64,000 nucleotides of DNA from Pseudomarimonas sp964350895 (GTDB lineage Bacteria > Pseudomonadota > Gammaproteobacteria > Xanthomonadales > Xanthomonadaceae), in contig CAYGMG010000002.1 of assembly GCA_964350895.1 (NCBI GenBank), positions 1 to 64,000 on the forward strand, given 5' to 3'. Below the pieces are notes generated by a model that was not told the origin of the DNA, did not search any database, and saw nothing but the letters and a program-made list of their open reading frames with translations. Positions 16,869 through 24,423 of this stretch are shown here, one piece after another. The first letter of the stretch is position 1. Each line of letters opens with the position of its first letter. The position numbers and the translations under genes were made by a program.

Positions 16869-18037
16869 CGATGGGGCAAGCGGACGAAGCCGATCTCGCG
16901 GGTCCGGCCGATCACCGTAAAAGTCGACTCCACGGTGTCGAACACCCGCATGCCCTCGCTGTCCAGGCTGTGCAGGCGCACGCTGTAGTCACCCGGCAGC
17001 AAAGGCAGGGCGGACATTTCGACCGCGAAGCCGAAGTGCTGCTCGGCCAGTCTCTCGGGCCTGACGTCATCGATCTCGCTGGTCGTCCCGTAAACCGGGG
17101 TGCCATCTGCGCGGATGATCCCTACACTCAGCTTGGGTGGAAGGCCATCGGGAGAGTAGACCTCGACCTCGACCAGCAGGGACTGGCCCATCTCGACCGT
17201 GCAGGATGCCTCGCTCTCGGCGCCGTTCAGACGCAAGCCGGTGACTCGATACTCGCCGCCCGAGTAGCCTGTCTCGATGTCATGACGCGCGCCGTCGACC
17301 GACTTCCGCTCATGGTAGGAGAGGTAGGCCTGGGTGACATCGAACACGTCGCCATAGCTTTCCACCCGGCCGTCCTTGATCCACATCGCGTGCTTGCAGA
17401 GCTTTTGCACGTGGTACATGGAGTGACTGACCAGCAGCAAGGTGCCGCCGCGGGAAAGGAAATCCTCCATCCAGCGAATGCACTTCTTCTGGAAGCTCTC
17501 GTCGCCGACGGCCAGGGCCTCGTCGGTGATCAGCAGCTCCGGGCGCACCGCGGCGATGATCGAAAAACCCAGTCGCACGACCATGCCGGACGAGTAGTTC
17601 TTGACCGGCTCGTCGATGTGCTGGCCGAGTTCGGCAAAGGCGAGGATGTCCTCTTCCCGCTCGGCGATTTCGCCCTGCGACCAGCCCATCAGCCCGGCTG
17701 CAAGGCCGATGTTCTGCCGGCCCGACAGCTCGCGGTCGAAGCCGGCACCGAGCTCGATCAGGGCGCCGACCCGGCAGCGGATATCGACCGACCCGCGGGT
17801 CGGACACAGCACCCCGGTGAGCAGCTTGAGCAGGGTCGACTTGCCTGCGCCGTTCTCACCGATGATGCCAAGCGACTCGCCGGGCGCGACCGACAGGGAA
17901 ATGTCCGACAGAACGCTCGCCTTGGGCACGTCCTTGCCGAGCAGCAGCCTGAACATGTCGCTGAAGTTGCCCCTTCCCTGATCATGGATCGGGAAGGCCT
18001 TGTGCAAACCCTCGGCGACGATCAGCGGGCCGCTCAC
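16859..18037 (-). CDS. wzt: Polysaccharide ABC exporter ATP-binding protein, Wzt type
   Basis: ATPase of an ABC exporter for O-antigen or teichoic-acid-like polysaccharide at the inner membrane. Walker A is GENGAGKST (residues 60-68), a divergent signature is NYSSGMVVRLGF, and Walker B/H-loop are LLITDEALAVGDESF and LLVSHS, as usual for Wzt/TagH proteins. Residues about 250-392 form an extra beta-rich domain (EVEVYSPDG..., GDYSVRLHSLD, FDTVESTFTVIG), matching the Wzt C-terminal carbohydrate-binding domain that recognises the capped glycan end. A methyltransferase two genes downstream could supply that cap. Overlaps the permease gene by four bases. Confidence 0.92.
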   Translation of the reverse strand: MSGPLIVAEGLHKAFPIHDQGRGNFSDMFRLLLGKDVPKASVLSDISLSVAPGESLGIIGENGAGKSTLLKLLTGVLCPTRGSVDIRCRVGALIELGAGFDRELSGRQNIGLAAGLMGWSQGEIAEREEDILAFAELGQHIDEPVKNYSSGMVVRLGFSIIAAVRPELLITDEALAVGDESFQKKCIRWMEDFLSRGGTLLLVSHSMYHVQKLCKHAMWIKDGRVESYGDVFDVTQAYLSYHERKSVDGARHDIETGYSGGEYRVTGLRLNGAESEASCTVEMGQSLLVEVEVYSPDGLPPKLSVGIIRADGTPVYGTTSEIDDVRPERLAEQHFGFAVEMSALPLLPGDYSVRLHSLDSEGMRVFDTVESTFTVIGRTREIGFVRLPHRWS

Positions 18038-18825
18038 AGGTAATCCACGATGACGGGGCGCAAGCGCCGATACATCCAGCCGGTCAGGACCAGCAGGACT
18101 GCAGAGCCGGCCAGCGACTCAGCCAGAAAGTGCCAGCTGAGCGGACCGAACATTGCGTCGCGCCCGAAACTGATCGCCTGCCCTGCAGGATTCAGCCAGG
18201 CCAGCGCGCGCACGGCTTCCGGCTGCATGGCCGAGGTGTAGAGGATCGGCGATGCGAACAGACCCACCGTCAGCAGCAGAGGCAGCAGCTGCTGGAAATC
18301 GCGAACGAAGAGGATCAGCAGGGCCGCGAACATGGCCAGGGCCAGTCCCGCGGGCATCAGGGCAAGCCAGCCGAGCAGGTAGGCACCAAGGCCGCTCCAC
18401 TCGAGCGAGGGCCCGAACAGCAGCAGGGCGACCAGCACCACCAGCAGGCCGATTCCGTGTACCGCAAACGAAGTGAGCACCCGGGACAGGATCAGCAGGA
18501 AGGGCGACATGCGCGACTTGTTGCACAGGCCCGAGTTGTCGATCAGCGCCGTGGCGCCCCGGCTGGCGCCTTCGGAAAACGCGATCCACGGCCACATGCC
18601 CAGGGCCAGGAAGGCAACATAGCCGTAGCTGTCCAGTCCCGGCACGCGGGCCTTGAAAATGCCGGCGAACACCCATGCATAGACGGCGAGCTGGGCTAGG
18701 GGGACGACTACCAGATGCAGCAAGCCGTTGCCGCGGAGAATTCTCCGTGAGGCGAAATCTATCCGCACCAGAACGGCCAGCTGACGCAGCGCAAGCGCCA
18801 GGCGTTCTCTCCACTGTATGCCCAA
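18034..18825 (-). CDS. wzm: Polysaccharide ABC exporter permease, Wzm type
   Basis: ABC-2 type permease, 263 residues, inner membrane, forming the channel for the Wzt ATPase. Six hydrophobic segments are visible (for example HLVVVPLAQLAVYAWVFAGI, LLVVLVALLLFG, LLGWLALMPAGLALAMFAAL, LLLTVGLFASPILYTSAM, LAGSAVLLVLTGWMY). I place the start at a TTG (18825) because GGGGGA lies right before it and the resulting length and N-terminus (GIQWRERLALALRQLAVLV) fit the family; upstream sequence in this frame runs into the parvulin gene. The conserved late block LNPAGQAISFGRD is typical. Confidence 0.88.
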   Translation of the reverse strand: MGIQWRERLALALRQLAVLVRIDFASRRILRGNGLLHLVVVPLAQLAVYAWVFAGIFKARVPGLDSYGYVAFLALGMWPWIAFSEGASRGATALIDNSGLCNKSRMSPFLLILSRVLTSFAVHGIGLLVVLVALLLFGPSLEWSGLGAYLLGWLALMPAGLALAMFAALLILFVRDFQQLLPLLLTVGLFASPILYTSAMQPEAVRALAWLNPAGQAISFGRDAMFGPLSWHFLAESLAGSAVLLVLTGWMYRRLRPVIVDYL

Positions 18826-18862
18826 GTGATTCCCCCGGACCGCGCCTGCCCGCACGGGATCG

Positions 18863-19909
18863 CTACTCGTCGCTGCCTTCGACCCAATCGACCTTGTCCG
18901 CGGCGGCCTGCTCGGTAGTCTCGGCCGCCGGATCCTCGGCCTGACCGAGACGATCATGCTCGGCGAGAATCTCGGCCCCGGGACCACCCGGAAGATAGCG
19001 CGTGCGCAGGGATGCGACCAGCTCGGGGTCGGCCTTCAGCGGCGCCGCTGCCTTGAGATTGTCGAGGAACTCAGCGCGCTTGCGGCCGAGACGCTCGCGC
19101 TTGAGCTCGGCGACGATCTCGCCCTTGACGTCGGCGTACTCGCGACGGGCCGACGGATAGTTCTCGACCAGCTGGATCAGGTGAAATCCATACTTGGTCT
19201 TGACCGGGCCGACCACCTCGCCCTTGTTCTCTATGCCGAACGCGGCCTCGGCAAACCCGGTATCCAGCTTGTTCCGCGGCACCTTGTTCAGCAGGCCGCC
19301 GTGCAAGTCGATGCTGGTCTCTTCCGAGTTCTCCCGGACGAAGGTCTCGAAGTCGTCATCCCCTGCGCGATATTCGGCGAGCAGGGCTTCGGCCTTGGCG
19401 CGGGCGCCTTCGATACCGTGATTGCGGGTGAACACAACCAGATGCCGGAGATCGCGCGACTCGATCGTCGTGTACAGGCTTGGGCTGGACAGATAGCGCT
19501 CATAGGCGAGCTGCTCGAAGTCGGCATCGGGAACCGTTGCCTGGATCCGCCGGACCTGCTGCTTGGCAAGCAGCTCGGCCCTTTCAAGGCGCAGAACTTC
19601 CCGCACCATGGGCTCGTCGTCGATGCCGAGCTGCTCGGCATCGTGAGCAAGCTGGAGCTGCACCAGCAGACCCTGCAGCATCAACTCGATCCGCTCGGGG
19701 TCATTCATGTAGCCCGCCCGACGGTTAGCCGGGATGCGGCTGATGAAGGCATCGATCAAGGCGAAGTCCACGACCGCATCGCCACGCTCGACTACCGCGC
19801 CTTCGCGGGGCAGGAGCGGTGCTTCGGCTTCCTGGGCGCCAGAGTAGGAAGGGAGCGCGAGCGTCGTCAGCAGCAGCGTGAGCGCAGGGATTCTTGAGTG
19901 GCCAAACAT
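18863..19909 (-). CDS. Exported parvulin-type peptidyl-prolyl cis-trans isomerase
   Basis: A 348-residue periplasmic folding catalyst or chaperone of the SurA/PpiC class. The signal peptide MFGHSRIPALTLLLTTLALPSYSGAQ sets the start at 19909, with AGGA about ten bases upstream; a longer in-frame version lacks a signal. An N-terminal helical chaperone-like region (MLQGLLVQLQLAHDAEQLGI) precedes one parvulin domain with RHLVVFTRN, DLHGGLLN and KTKYGFHLIQLVE. A Lys/Arg-rich helix and an acidic C-terminal tail follow. It heads the exporter operon, 37 bases before wzm, an unusual place for a prolyl isomerase. Confidence 0.88.
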   Translation of the reverse strand: MFGHSRIPALTLLLTTLALPSYSGAQEAEAPLLPREGAVVERGDAVVDFALIDAFISRIPANRRAGYMNDPERIELMLQGLLVQLQLAHDAEQLGIDDEPMVREVLRLERAELLAKQQVRRIQATVPDADFEQLAYERYLSSPSLYTTIESRDLRHLVVFTRNHGIEGARAKAEALLAEYRAGDDDFETFVRENSEETSIDLHGGLLNKVPRNKLDTGFAEAAFGIENKGEVVGPVKTKYGFHLIQLVENYPSARREYADVKGEIVAELKRERLGRKRAEFLDNLKAAAPLKADPELVASLRTRYLPGGPGAEILAEHDRLGQAEDPAAETTEQAAADKVDWVEGSDE

Positions 19910-20030
19910 TGAGCCGGGTCCTGTAGTCAGTAGAGCGTCGCTGGGACCACAAGCGGACGGCTTGGTTCCCATTGCAGCCAAGGCCGGACGCCCATCAGCC
20001 CGGCGGAACCAGGAGTCGACTCGACCGGGA

Positions 20031-20067
20031 ACAAAAACAAAGCGGCCAGCGTGTGATCGCTGGCCGC
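20031..20067 (-). terminator. Intrinsic terminator of the 20165-21277 gene
   Basis: Ten-base-pair perfect stem GCGGCCAGCG / CGCTGGCCGC (20042-20051 and 20058-20067, loop TGTGAT). Read on the minus strand it is followed by TTTGTTTTTG, a standard U-tract. It lies about 100 bases past the stop of the upstream exported-protein gene and before the parvulin start, so it separates the two transcription units. Confidence 0.8.
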
Positions 20068-20117
20068 AGCGGGTGGAAGCGCTCAGGAATCGCCTTGGCG
20101 CTTCCGCCTCCCCCACG

Positions 20118-20142
20118 CAAGGCCGATCGTTGATCGGCCTTG
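20118..20142 (-). terminator. Perfect 11-bp hairpin after the 20165 stop codon
   Basis: CAAGGCCGATC, loop GTT, GATCGGCCTTG: a perfect stem starting 22 bases downstream of the stop codon of the minus-strand gene. There is no U-tract after it, so it more likely blocks 3' exonucleases or aids the stronger terminator 50 bases further on. Confidence 0.5.
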
Positions 20143-20164
20143 CCGGGGAGCGCGTCGGAACGGC

Positions 20165-21277
20165 TTAGTTGACCTTGGTGTGCCGGCCTTGCACGCCGCA
20201 CTCGGTTGCGCTGACCGACACGTTCTCGCAGGTGTCCTCGCCCTGCTGCAGACCATCGGTTACATCAGCCGCAATGACCGTCATGTAATAGGTCGTGCCG
20301 GCTTCCAGATAGCACACAGCCGGGCTGTTCAGGAATGCCGGGTTGCTGCTCCAGGTGAGCGAGCCGGAGGCACTCTGCCTGCGGCAGGCACTCTTGGCGA
20401 AACGATCGATCCCGTTCGTCACTGGCCGCACATCGCCGGGGCAGGGGCTGAAGGAAATCGCCATCGACTTGGCCGGGCGTCCGACGAAGCCGTCCTGTGG
20501 CCGTCCCTGCGAGTGGTCCCAGAACATCGTGACATCGGTGTTCGCCGGCGAGACGAAGGACACCACCGTGTAGCCGCCCTTCTTGGCGTTGATTGGCGTC
20601 GGGAAGGATACGCTGTTCGGGAAGCTAGCCACCGGATCCCCGTCCGGCGAAGACCAGAAGGTCCCCCATGCAACATCTTCTCGGGTCCAGCCCGGGGGCT
20701 GGATCAGCGGATCGGCCGGCAGATTGCAGTTGCTGATGATCTGGCTCTCGCCCACGTTCACGCTGATCGTAGAGACCGTGCTGGAGCCCGCGGAGTTGAA
20801 ACACTGCAGCGCAAAGGTGTAATCACCCGGCAGGGTCACGGTGACATTTTCACCGGTCTCGTTGCTGAGGTTGCGGACGCCGCCCCAGGTAACGGTCGCA
20901 CCAGATGGCGCCGTCTGGCTGATTGCAGCGCAGGCAAGGGCGTTGCTGCTGGCCCAGGTAAAGCGCACGAACTCACCGGCACGCACGTCGGAATCGCCAT
21001 CGTTCCGCGCAAAGGAGCCGATGGTCGGCGCGCCCGGCGCGCCGCCGGCCCCGTTTCCAGCAAGCGGAGTGCACACGCCTTCGGTCAGCGCACATTCGAC
21101 GGTCAGGTTGCCATCGGTATCGAAGGCAACGCTCGACCCGGTGGCCAAGGGAATCTCTTTGTTGGTCTGGCTGCCGTTGGAGACAGTGATTTTCTGCTGC
21201 GCGTGCGCAGCTCCGGAAGCGAGGAGCGCGGTCACGCTCAGCCCCAGCAGGCGAGCACCAAACGAGTCGTGGTTCAT
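20165..21277 (-). CDS. Exported Ig-like-domain protein of unknown function
   Basis: A 370-residue secreted protein. Signal peptide: MNHDSFGARLLGLSVTALLASGAAHAQ. Residues about 80-180 look like an Ig/PKD-like beta-sandwich (VRFTWASSNALACAAI, VTVTLPGDYTFALQCFNSAG, STVSTISVNV) with a Cys pair. Residues about 185-370 are an unassigned, Trp/Pro/Cys-rich domain (CNLPADPLIQPPGW, FWDHSQGRPQDGFVG) ending with four cysteines and TKVN. The gene stands alone, with a sigma-70-like promoter (21306-21334) and its own terminator. No partner is obvious; the surface protein gene upstream is a separate unit. Confidence 0.75.
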   Translation of the reverse strand: MNHDSFGARLLGLSVTALLASGAAHAQQKITVSNGSQTNKEIPLATGSSVAFDTDGNLTVECALTEGVCTPLAGNGAGGAPGAPTIGSFARNDGDSDVRAGEFVRFTWASSNALACAAISQTAPSGATVTWGGVRNLSNETGENVTVTLPGDYTFALQCFNSAGSSTVSTISVNVGESQIISNCNLPADPLIQPPGWTREDVAWGTFWSSPDGDPVASFPNSVSFPTPINAKKGGYTVVSFVSPANTDVTMFWDHSQGRPQDGFVGRPAKSMAISFSPCPGDVRPVTNGIDRFAKSACRRQSASGSLTWSSNPAFLNSPAVCYLEAGTTYYMTVIAADVTDGLQQGEDTCENVSVSATECGVQGRHTKVN

Positions 21278-21556
21278 TGATTATTCCCAGTGAATCTATT
21301 GAAACATTCTGACCGCCGTGATCGCAGCGGTCAAACGAAATCCTGAACCCCATTTGACCCCGAATCGCCTGCGGCGGGTGTGTCCTGATCGACCATTGGC
21401 CCCCTCGGAAGCGCCGCTCATTCTCTCGGAGTGGGGCGGTTCACATTGGGCCTGACGACTTCAGCGGTACGGCGCGTTGGCACGGGCTGCGCACGTGGCT
21501 GGTCAGAGGGTTCTTCGCGGGTAGCGGCAGCGGCCGCTTCAACCCAAATCGAAGAC
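21278..21556. other. Intergenic region upstream of the exported Ig-like protein
   Basis: Together with the terminator at 21557-21586 this makes a 340-base stretch without a gene. It holds the promoter at 21306-21334 with a dyad in the spacer. In the remaining part (about 21340-21550) I see no open frame with a start site, RNA gene or repeat. Confidence 0.6.
21306..21334 (-). promoter_or_regulatory. Sigma-70-like promoter with spacer dyad for the 20165-21277 gene
   Basis: On the minus strand TTGACC (21329-21334) is followed after exactly 17 bases by CAGAAT (21306-21311), about 28 bases before the start codon. The spacer and the edges of both boxes form an imperfect 22-base dyad (21311-21332) with arms GACCGC and GCGGTC around a central GATC, the position expected for an operator. 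Confidence 0.5.
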
Positions 21557-21586
21557 AAAAAAAGACCCCCTCCGAAGAGGGGGTCT
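21557..21586 (-). terminator. Strong intrinsic terminator of the 21618-23273 gene
   Basis: Perfect 10-bp stem AGACCCCCTC / GAGGGGGTCT (21563-21572, 21577-21586) with a TTCG loop on the minus strand, followed there by seven T. It begins 32 bases after the stop codon of the surface-protein gene. Confidence 0.93.
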
Positions 21587-21617
21587 CGTTGACACGGACT
21601 ACGAACCTAAAGACTTC

Positions 21618-23273
21618 TTAGGAAGCGTCGAAACCGGTCGGGGTGATGGTGGTACCCGTCACCGTCACGCTACGCGAGTCACGGCTTGCGCGGTGCTTGT
21701 GGATGGTCGAGTAGTTCGCCAGCACGCCCGGGGCAGCAGCTGAGTTGACGAAGTTGGCCGCCCAGAAACCGGTGACCGGCAGACCGAACAGCTGGTTGCG
21801 CGGCTCGGCACCCGTGATGTCGCCAGCGCCGCTGGCACCCAGGTCAAGCAGGTAGTTGTCGGCGTCGCCGAGGTCCATACGCAGCCAGCCCTCGTTGAAC
21901 ACGTTGCCGTCGAGGTCAGCGGTCAGGTTGATGTTGCGGGCCACGGTGCGCGCACCGAGGACCAGCGACTCACCCGCGGTGACGGCAGCCTGCTGGTTCC
22001 AGGTCACGACGTTCACTTCGTAGCACAGCGACAGGCCCGGGATGAAGATATCCGGCGGCGGCGGCGAGAAGTCGACGTCACCCACGGCCTCTTCCGGCTC
22101 GCCTTCTTCACGATCGAAGTAGGCAATACCGATCGGCTCGCAGGAGCCATCCGGATCGAAGACCAGGGTGTCGACGGCGTCGCCACCGGGGCTGACCTGA
22201 CCCGAACCGTCGGTGTCGTCCACGTTGTCGGTGAACGGCAGACGCTCGGCCGGGGTCGCGCCTTCGATGTGCAGACGCTTGGTCGGGAAGGTGACAACCC
22301 ACTCCGACGCACCGTTGAAGCCCGGGTCGGTGTTGTACTCGTTGTAGATCGCGTCGTGCATGAAGACCGAGGAGACCGCATCCGGACGACCACTGGCGAA
22401 GTCGAGGGTGACCAGGTCGCCGTTGTCGAAGATGATGGCGTCAGCCTCACCCAGCGACGTGGCAGCCTGCGCCAGCGACGGCAGGGTGGAACCCGGCGCG
22501 GTGTGCAGGGTGGTCGTGGCCAGACGGTAGAAGCCGTCGATGGCGTCAGCGTTGTACGACAGCGCCGAACCATTGGCAACGTCGGCGATCACGGCGGCGC
22601 CGAACAGGCCACCAACCGGGGTGGTCACACCGATGTCCGCAACGTTCAGACGGCTCTCGCGACCGGTACCGGCGGCCCAGTTACCACCCGGACGCCAGGC
22701 GTTGACCAGGGTCGGGCAGCTCAGCGGGGTGCCAGCAACGTGGGTGGCGGCGTCCGAGTACGAGGAGGCAGCGTTGAAGGCGGCACCATTGGTGTCCTCC
22801 ACCACGCCCATCTCGATCATCTCGATGTGACCCTCGCGGGTACGGTCGAGGGTGTTCGGGCCGTCGTCGTCGTTGGTGCCGGTGTAGGCGAAGTTACGGA
22901 AGGCAACGCCGGAAGCCGGGATGGTCGGCACGGTGCAGCTGGTGTCGGCGGTGGACAGGATGCCGGCGCCGGTCTCGTCAGACGAGGTGACCGCGGCGGT
23001 CCACACGTCGAACGGCGACAGGTACAGGTTGAAGTCGAGGACTTCTCGGCTGTTCAGCGCTTCGAGGAAACGGACCTTGACGGCCTTGGTCTCGTCGGTG
23101 GTGTTGACGACCGACAGCAGGGTCGCGTTACCAGCGTTGACGGTGTAGTACGGGTAGATCAGAACCTGACCCAGACCGTCCGGGTTGATGTTGACGGCGG
23201 TTGCCACATTGGCGAGGCCAGCGACACCGGCAATACCGGCGACGACGGCCGTCGTCAGCGAATTCTTCTTCAT
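21618..23273 (-). CDS. Abundant-type exported surface protein of unknown function
   Basis: A 551-residue exported protein. Signal peptide MKKNSLTTAVVAGIAGVAGLANVATA, then NINPDGLGQVLIYPYYTV and VVNTTDETKAVKVRFLE..., a block I associate with large uncharacterised cell-surface proteins of gammaproteobacteria. A strong ribosome site (TAGGAG, eight bases before ATG) and a near-ideal terminator suggest high expression. It is acidic, with few Cys (four), many Thr/Asp/Gly, and a Pro-rich spot (FSPPPPDIF). There is no membrane anchor. The role (S-layer-like, matrix or adhesin) is unknown. The leader upstream carries four copies of CCTGTAA or CCTGTTA. Confidence 0.75.
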   Translation of the reverse strand: MKKNSLTTAVVAGIAGVAGLANVATAVNINPDGLGQVLIYPYYTVNAGNATLLSVVNTTDETKAVKVRFLEALNSREVLDFNLYLSPFDVWTAAVTSSDETGAGILSTADTSCTVPTIPASGVAFRNFAYTGTNDDDGPNTLDRTREGHIEMIEMGVVEDTNGAAFNAASSYSDAATHVAGTPLSCPTLVNAWRPGGNWAAGTGRESRLNVADIGVTTPVGGLFGAAVIADVANGSALSYNADAIDGFYRLATTTLHTAPGSTLPSLAQAATSLGEADAIIFDNGDLVTLDFASGRPDAVSSVFMHDAIYNEYNTDPGFNGASEWVVTFPTKRLHIEGATPAERLPFTDNVDDTDGSGQVSPGGDAVDTLVFDPDGSCEPIGIAYFDREEGEPEEAVGDVDFSPPPPDIFIPGLSLCYEVNVVTWNQQAAVTAGESLVLGARTVARNINLTADLDGNVFNEGWLRMDLGDADNYLLDLGASGAGDITGAEPRNQLFGLPVTGFWAANFVNSAAAPGVLANYSTIHKHRASRDSRSVTVTGTTITPTGFDAS

Positions 23274-23663
23274 TTGAGCACTCCTAACAGGTGTTTACAG
23301 GGCTTTGCTTAGCCGACCCTGATCCGGACGTCGGTTTTCCCCGACTTGGCATGCTTACAGGTACGGACAAGCTCGACTAGGGTAACGCAATATTTACAGG
23401 CTCCGCAAGCAAGCTGGGCTGCCTGCCACGGCCTCGGGAGAGTAACCCATCCACGGACGCCGTGACCAGCTCTCCGCGAAATCCTTTTCAAGCCGAAGTG
23501 ATGGTTCTGACAGGCGGCCCGAAAGCCCCTCGGATGCGGGCGGGAAAGCGCCGACCTTGGCGGCCTGGCGCGGGCTTTCGGCCGATCAGCCGCCGCAGCG
23601 GGCCTTTCGGAAAGCGCCCGCCCCAAGGAGACTCCGAACAAGTTCAGCGCACCGCGCCGGAGG

Positions 23664-23748
23664 TTGTGCAGCCGGCCAGCAAGGCGCGCGTCGCAGGGCG
23701 TGGTGGTACCACGACCAAGACGCGCAACGCAGCTGGATGGCTGCACAA
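23664..23748. repeat. Imperfect 85-base palindrome
   Basis: The outer arms TTGTGCAGCCGGCCAGC (23664-23680) and GCTGGATGGCTGCACAA (23732-23748) match at 15 of 17 positions when one is complemented. Inner arms (GCGCGTC.. and ..GACGCGC) continue the pairing to a centre at GTGGTACCAC. The whole unit can fold as one long hairpin on either strand. Confidence 0.7.
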
Positions 23749-23762
23749 TCCCGGCCCGAGGG

Positions 23763-23861
23763 GTTGCTACGGAGTGCGCCCGCACCCGCACTGGCCGCCT
23801 TGAACGTCGCACCACCACGGCCTACGGCGTGCGACTTGGTGCGAACGCACAGCGTAGCAAC
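23763..23861. repeat. Imperfect inverted repeat next to the palindrome
   Basis: GTTGCTACG (23763-23771) pairs perfectly with CGTAGCAAC (23853-23861), and the pairing goes on with mismatches for about 16 more bases. Inside lies a second small dyad GTCGCAC / GTGCGAC (about 23806-23835). The layout mirrors the adjacent palindrome. Confidence 0.6.
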
Positions 23862-23890
23862 GCCGGGCACTGGACTCGTTCAGAGGCTCC

Positions 23891-24340
23891 CTAACGGCCT
23901 GCGGCAACGCTGCGCGAAACGAAATGCCATTGCCCGTCGACCAGGATCCAGCGCTCGGTCAGCGCAGTGGAAGCGCCCATCCGCCGGACACCCGGGGTGC
24001 TGGCGGGCGCGGTGAACTCGACCCTGACGGTCACCCTGCACAGCCCCGGCGCACCTTCGGCCTCGCAGTCGGCACTGAGGACCTCGGCCGACTTCCAGCG
24101 AATCGGCCGCGCGCCCATCTGGGCCGCGTAGGCCTCGGCGGTCGACTCCGAGCGCATGCCGGGAGACAGATAGGTGAAAGCCTTGGTGAAGTCGCCAGCC
24201 AGGAGGGCATCCCAGCGCTGCTGGGCGCGCTGCTCGGGCGGAACGACTGCCTCCGGCTTGCCGGCACCGGCGCATGCCACAAGCAGGGAAAGCAGCAGGG
24301 CGAATAGGGACAGCCTAAGAACGGCAGCAAACTTGTGCAT
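23891..24340 (-). CDS. Predicted lipoprotein downstream of gspD
   Basis: About 149 residues. The hydrophobic signal ends in the lipobox LLVAC (MHKFAAVLRLSLFALLLSLLVAC). The mature part (EQRAQQRWDALLAGDFTKAFTYLSPGMRS, then WKSAEVLSADCE, VTVRVEFTAP, ERWILVDGQWHFVSRS) has the helix-helix-then-antiparallel-sheet pattern of NTF2-like proteins. Tandem ATGs at 24343 and 24340 follow AAAAGGA; I take the second for spacing. It lies 83 bases after gspD on the same strand and may be the last gene of the secretion operon, possibly an accessory protein. Function unknown. Confidence 0.75.
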   Translation of the reverse strand: MHKFAAVLRLSLFALLLSLLVACAGAGKPEAVVPPEQRAQQRWDALLAGDFTKAFTYLSPGMRSESTAEAYAAQMGARPIRWKSAEVLSADCEAEGAPGLCRVTVRVEFTAPASTPGVRRMGASTALTERWILVDGQWHFVSRSVAAGR

Positions 24341-24423
24341 CATCCAATCCTTTTCAAACACTGGAAATCATCGGCAGCGGCCAGCAGGGTTGGCAGAACT
24401 CCCGGAGCGAAACTTCGCGCCAT

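Larger units (their letters stand above)
23274..23890. other. 617-base gene-poor region with nested inverted repeats
   Basis: It holds the leader and promoter of the surface-protein gene (about 23274-23420) and then about 450 bases with no supported gene. Open frames exist on both strands but lack ribosome sites and resemble nothing. Several inverted repeats fill it: GGCCCGAAAGCCC (23517-23529) against GGGCTTTCGGCC (23573-23584); the palindromic unit at 23664-23748; and the unit at 23763-23861. This looks like mosaic repeat DNA or a structured RNA rather than coding sequence. Confidence 0.6.

Noticed and set aside
23309..23870. Possible minus-strand Arg/Ala-rich genes in the 23.3-23.9 kb gap
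   Set aside because: No ribosome site and composition follows the inverted repeats; similar frames appear wherever such repeats lie.
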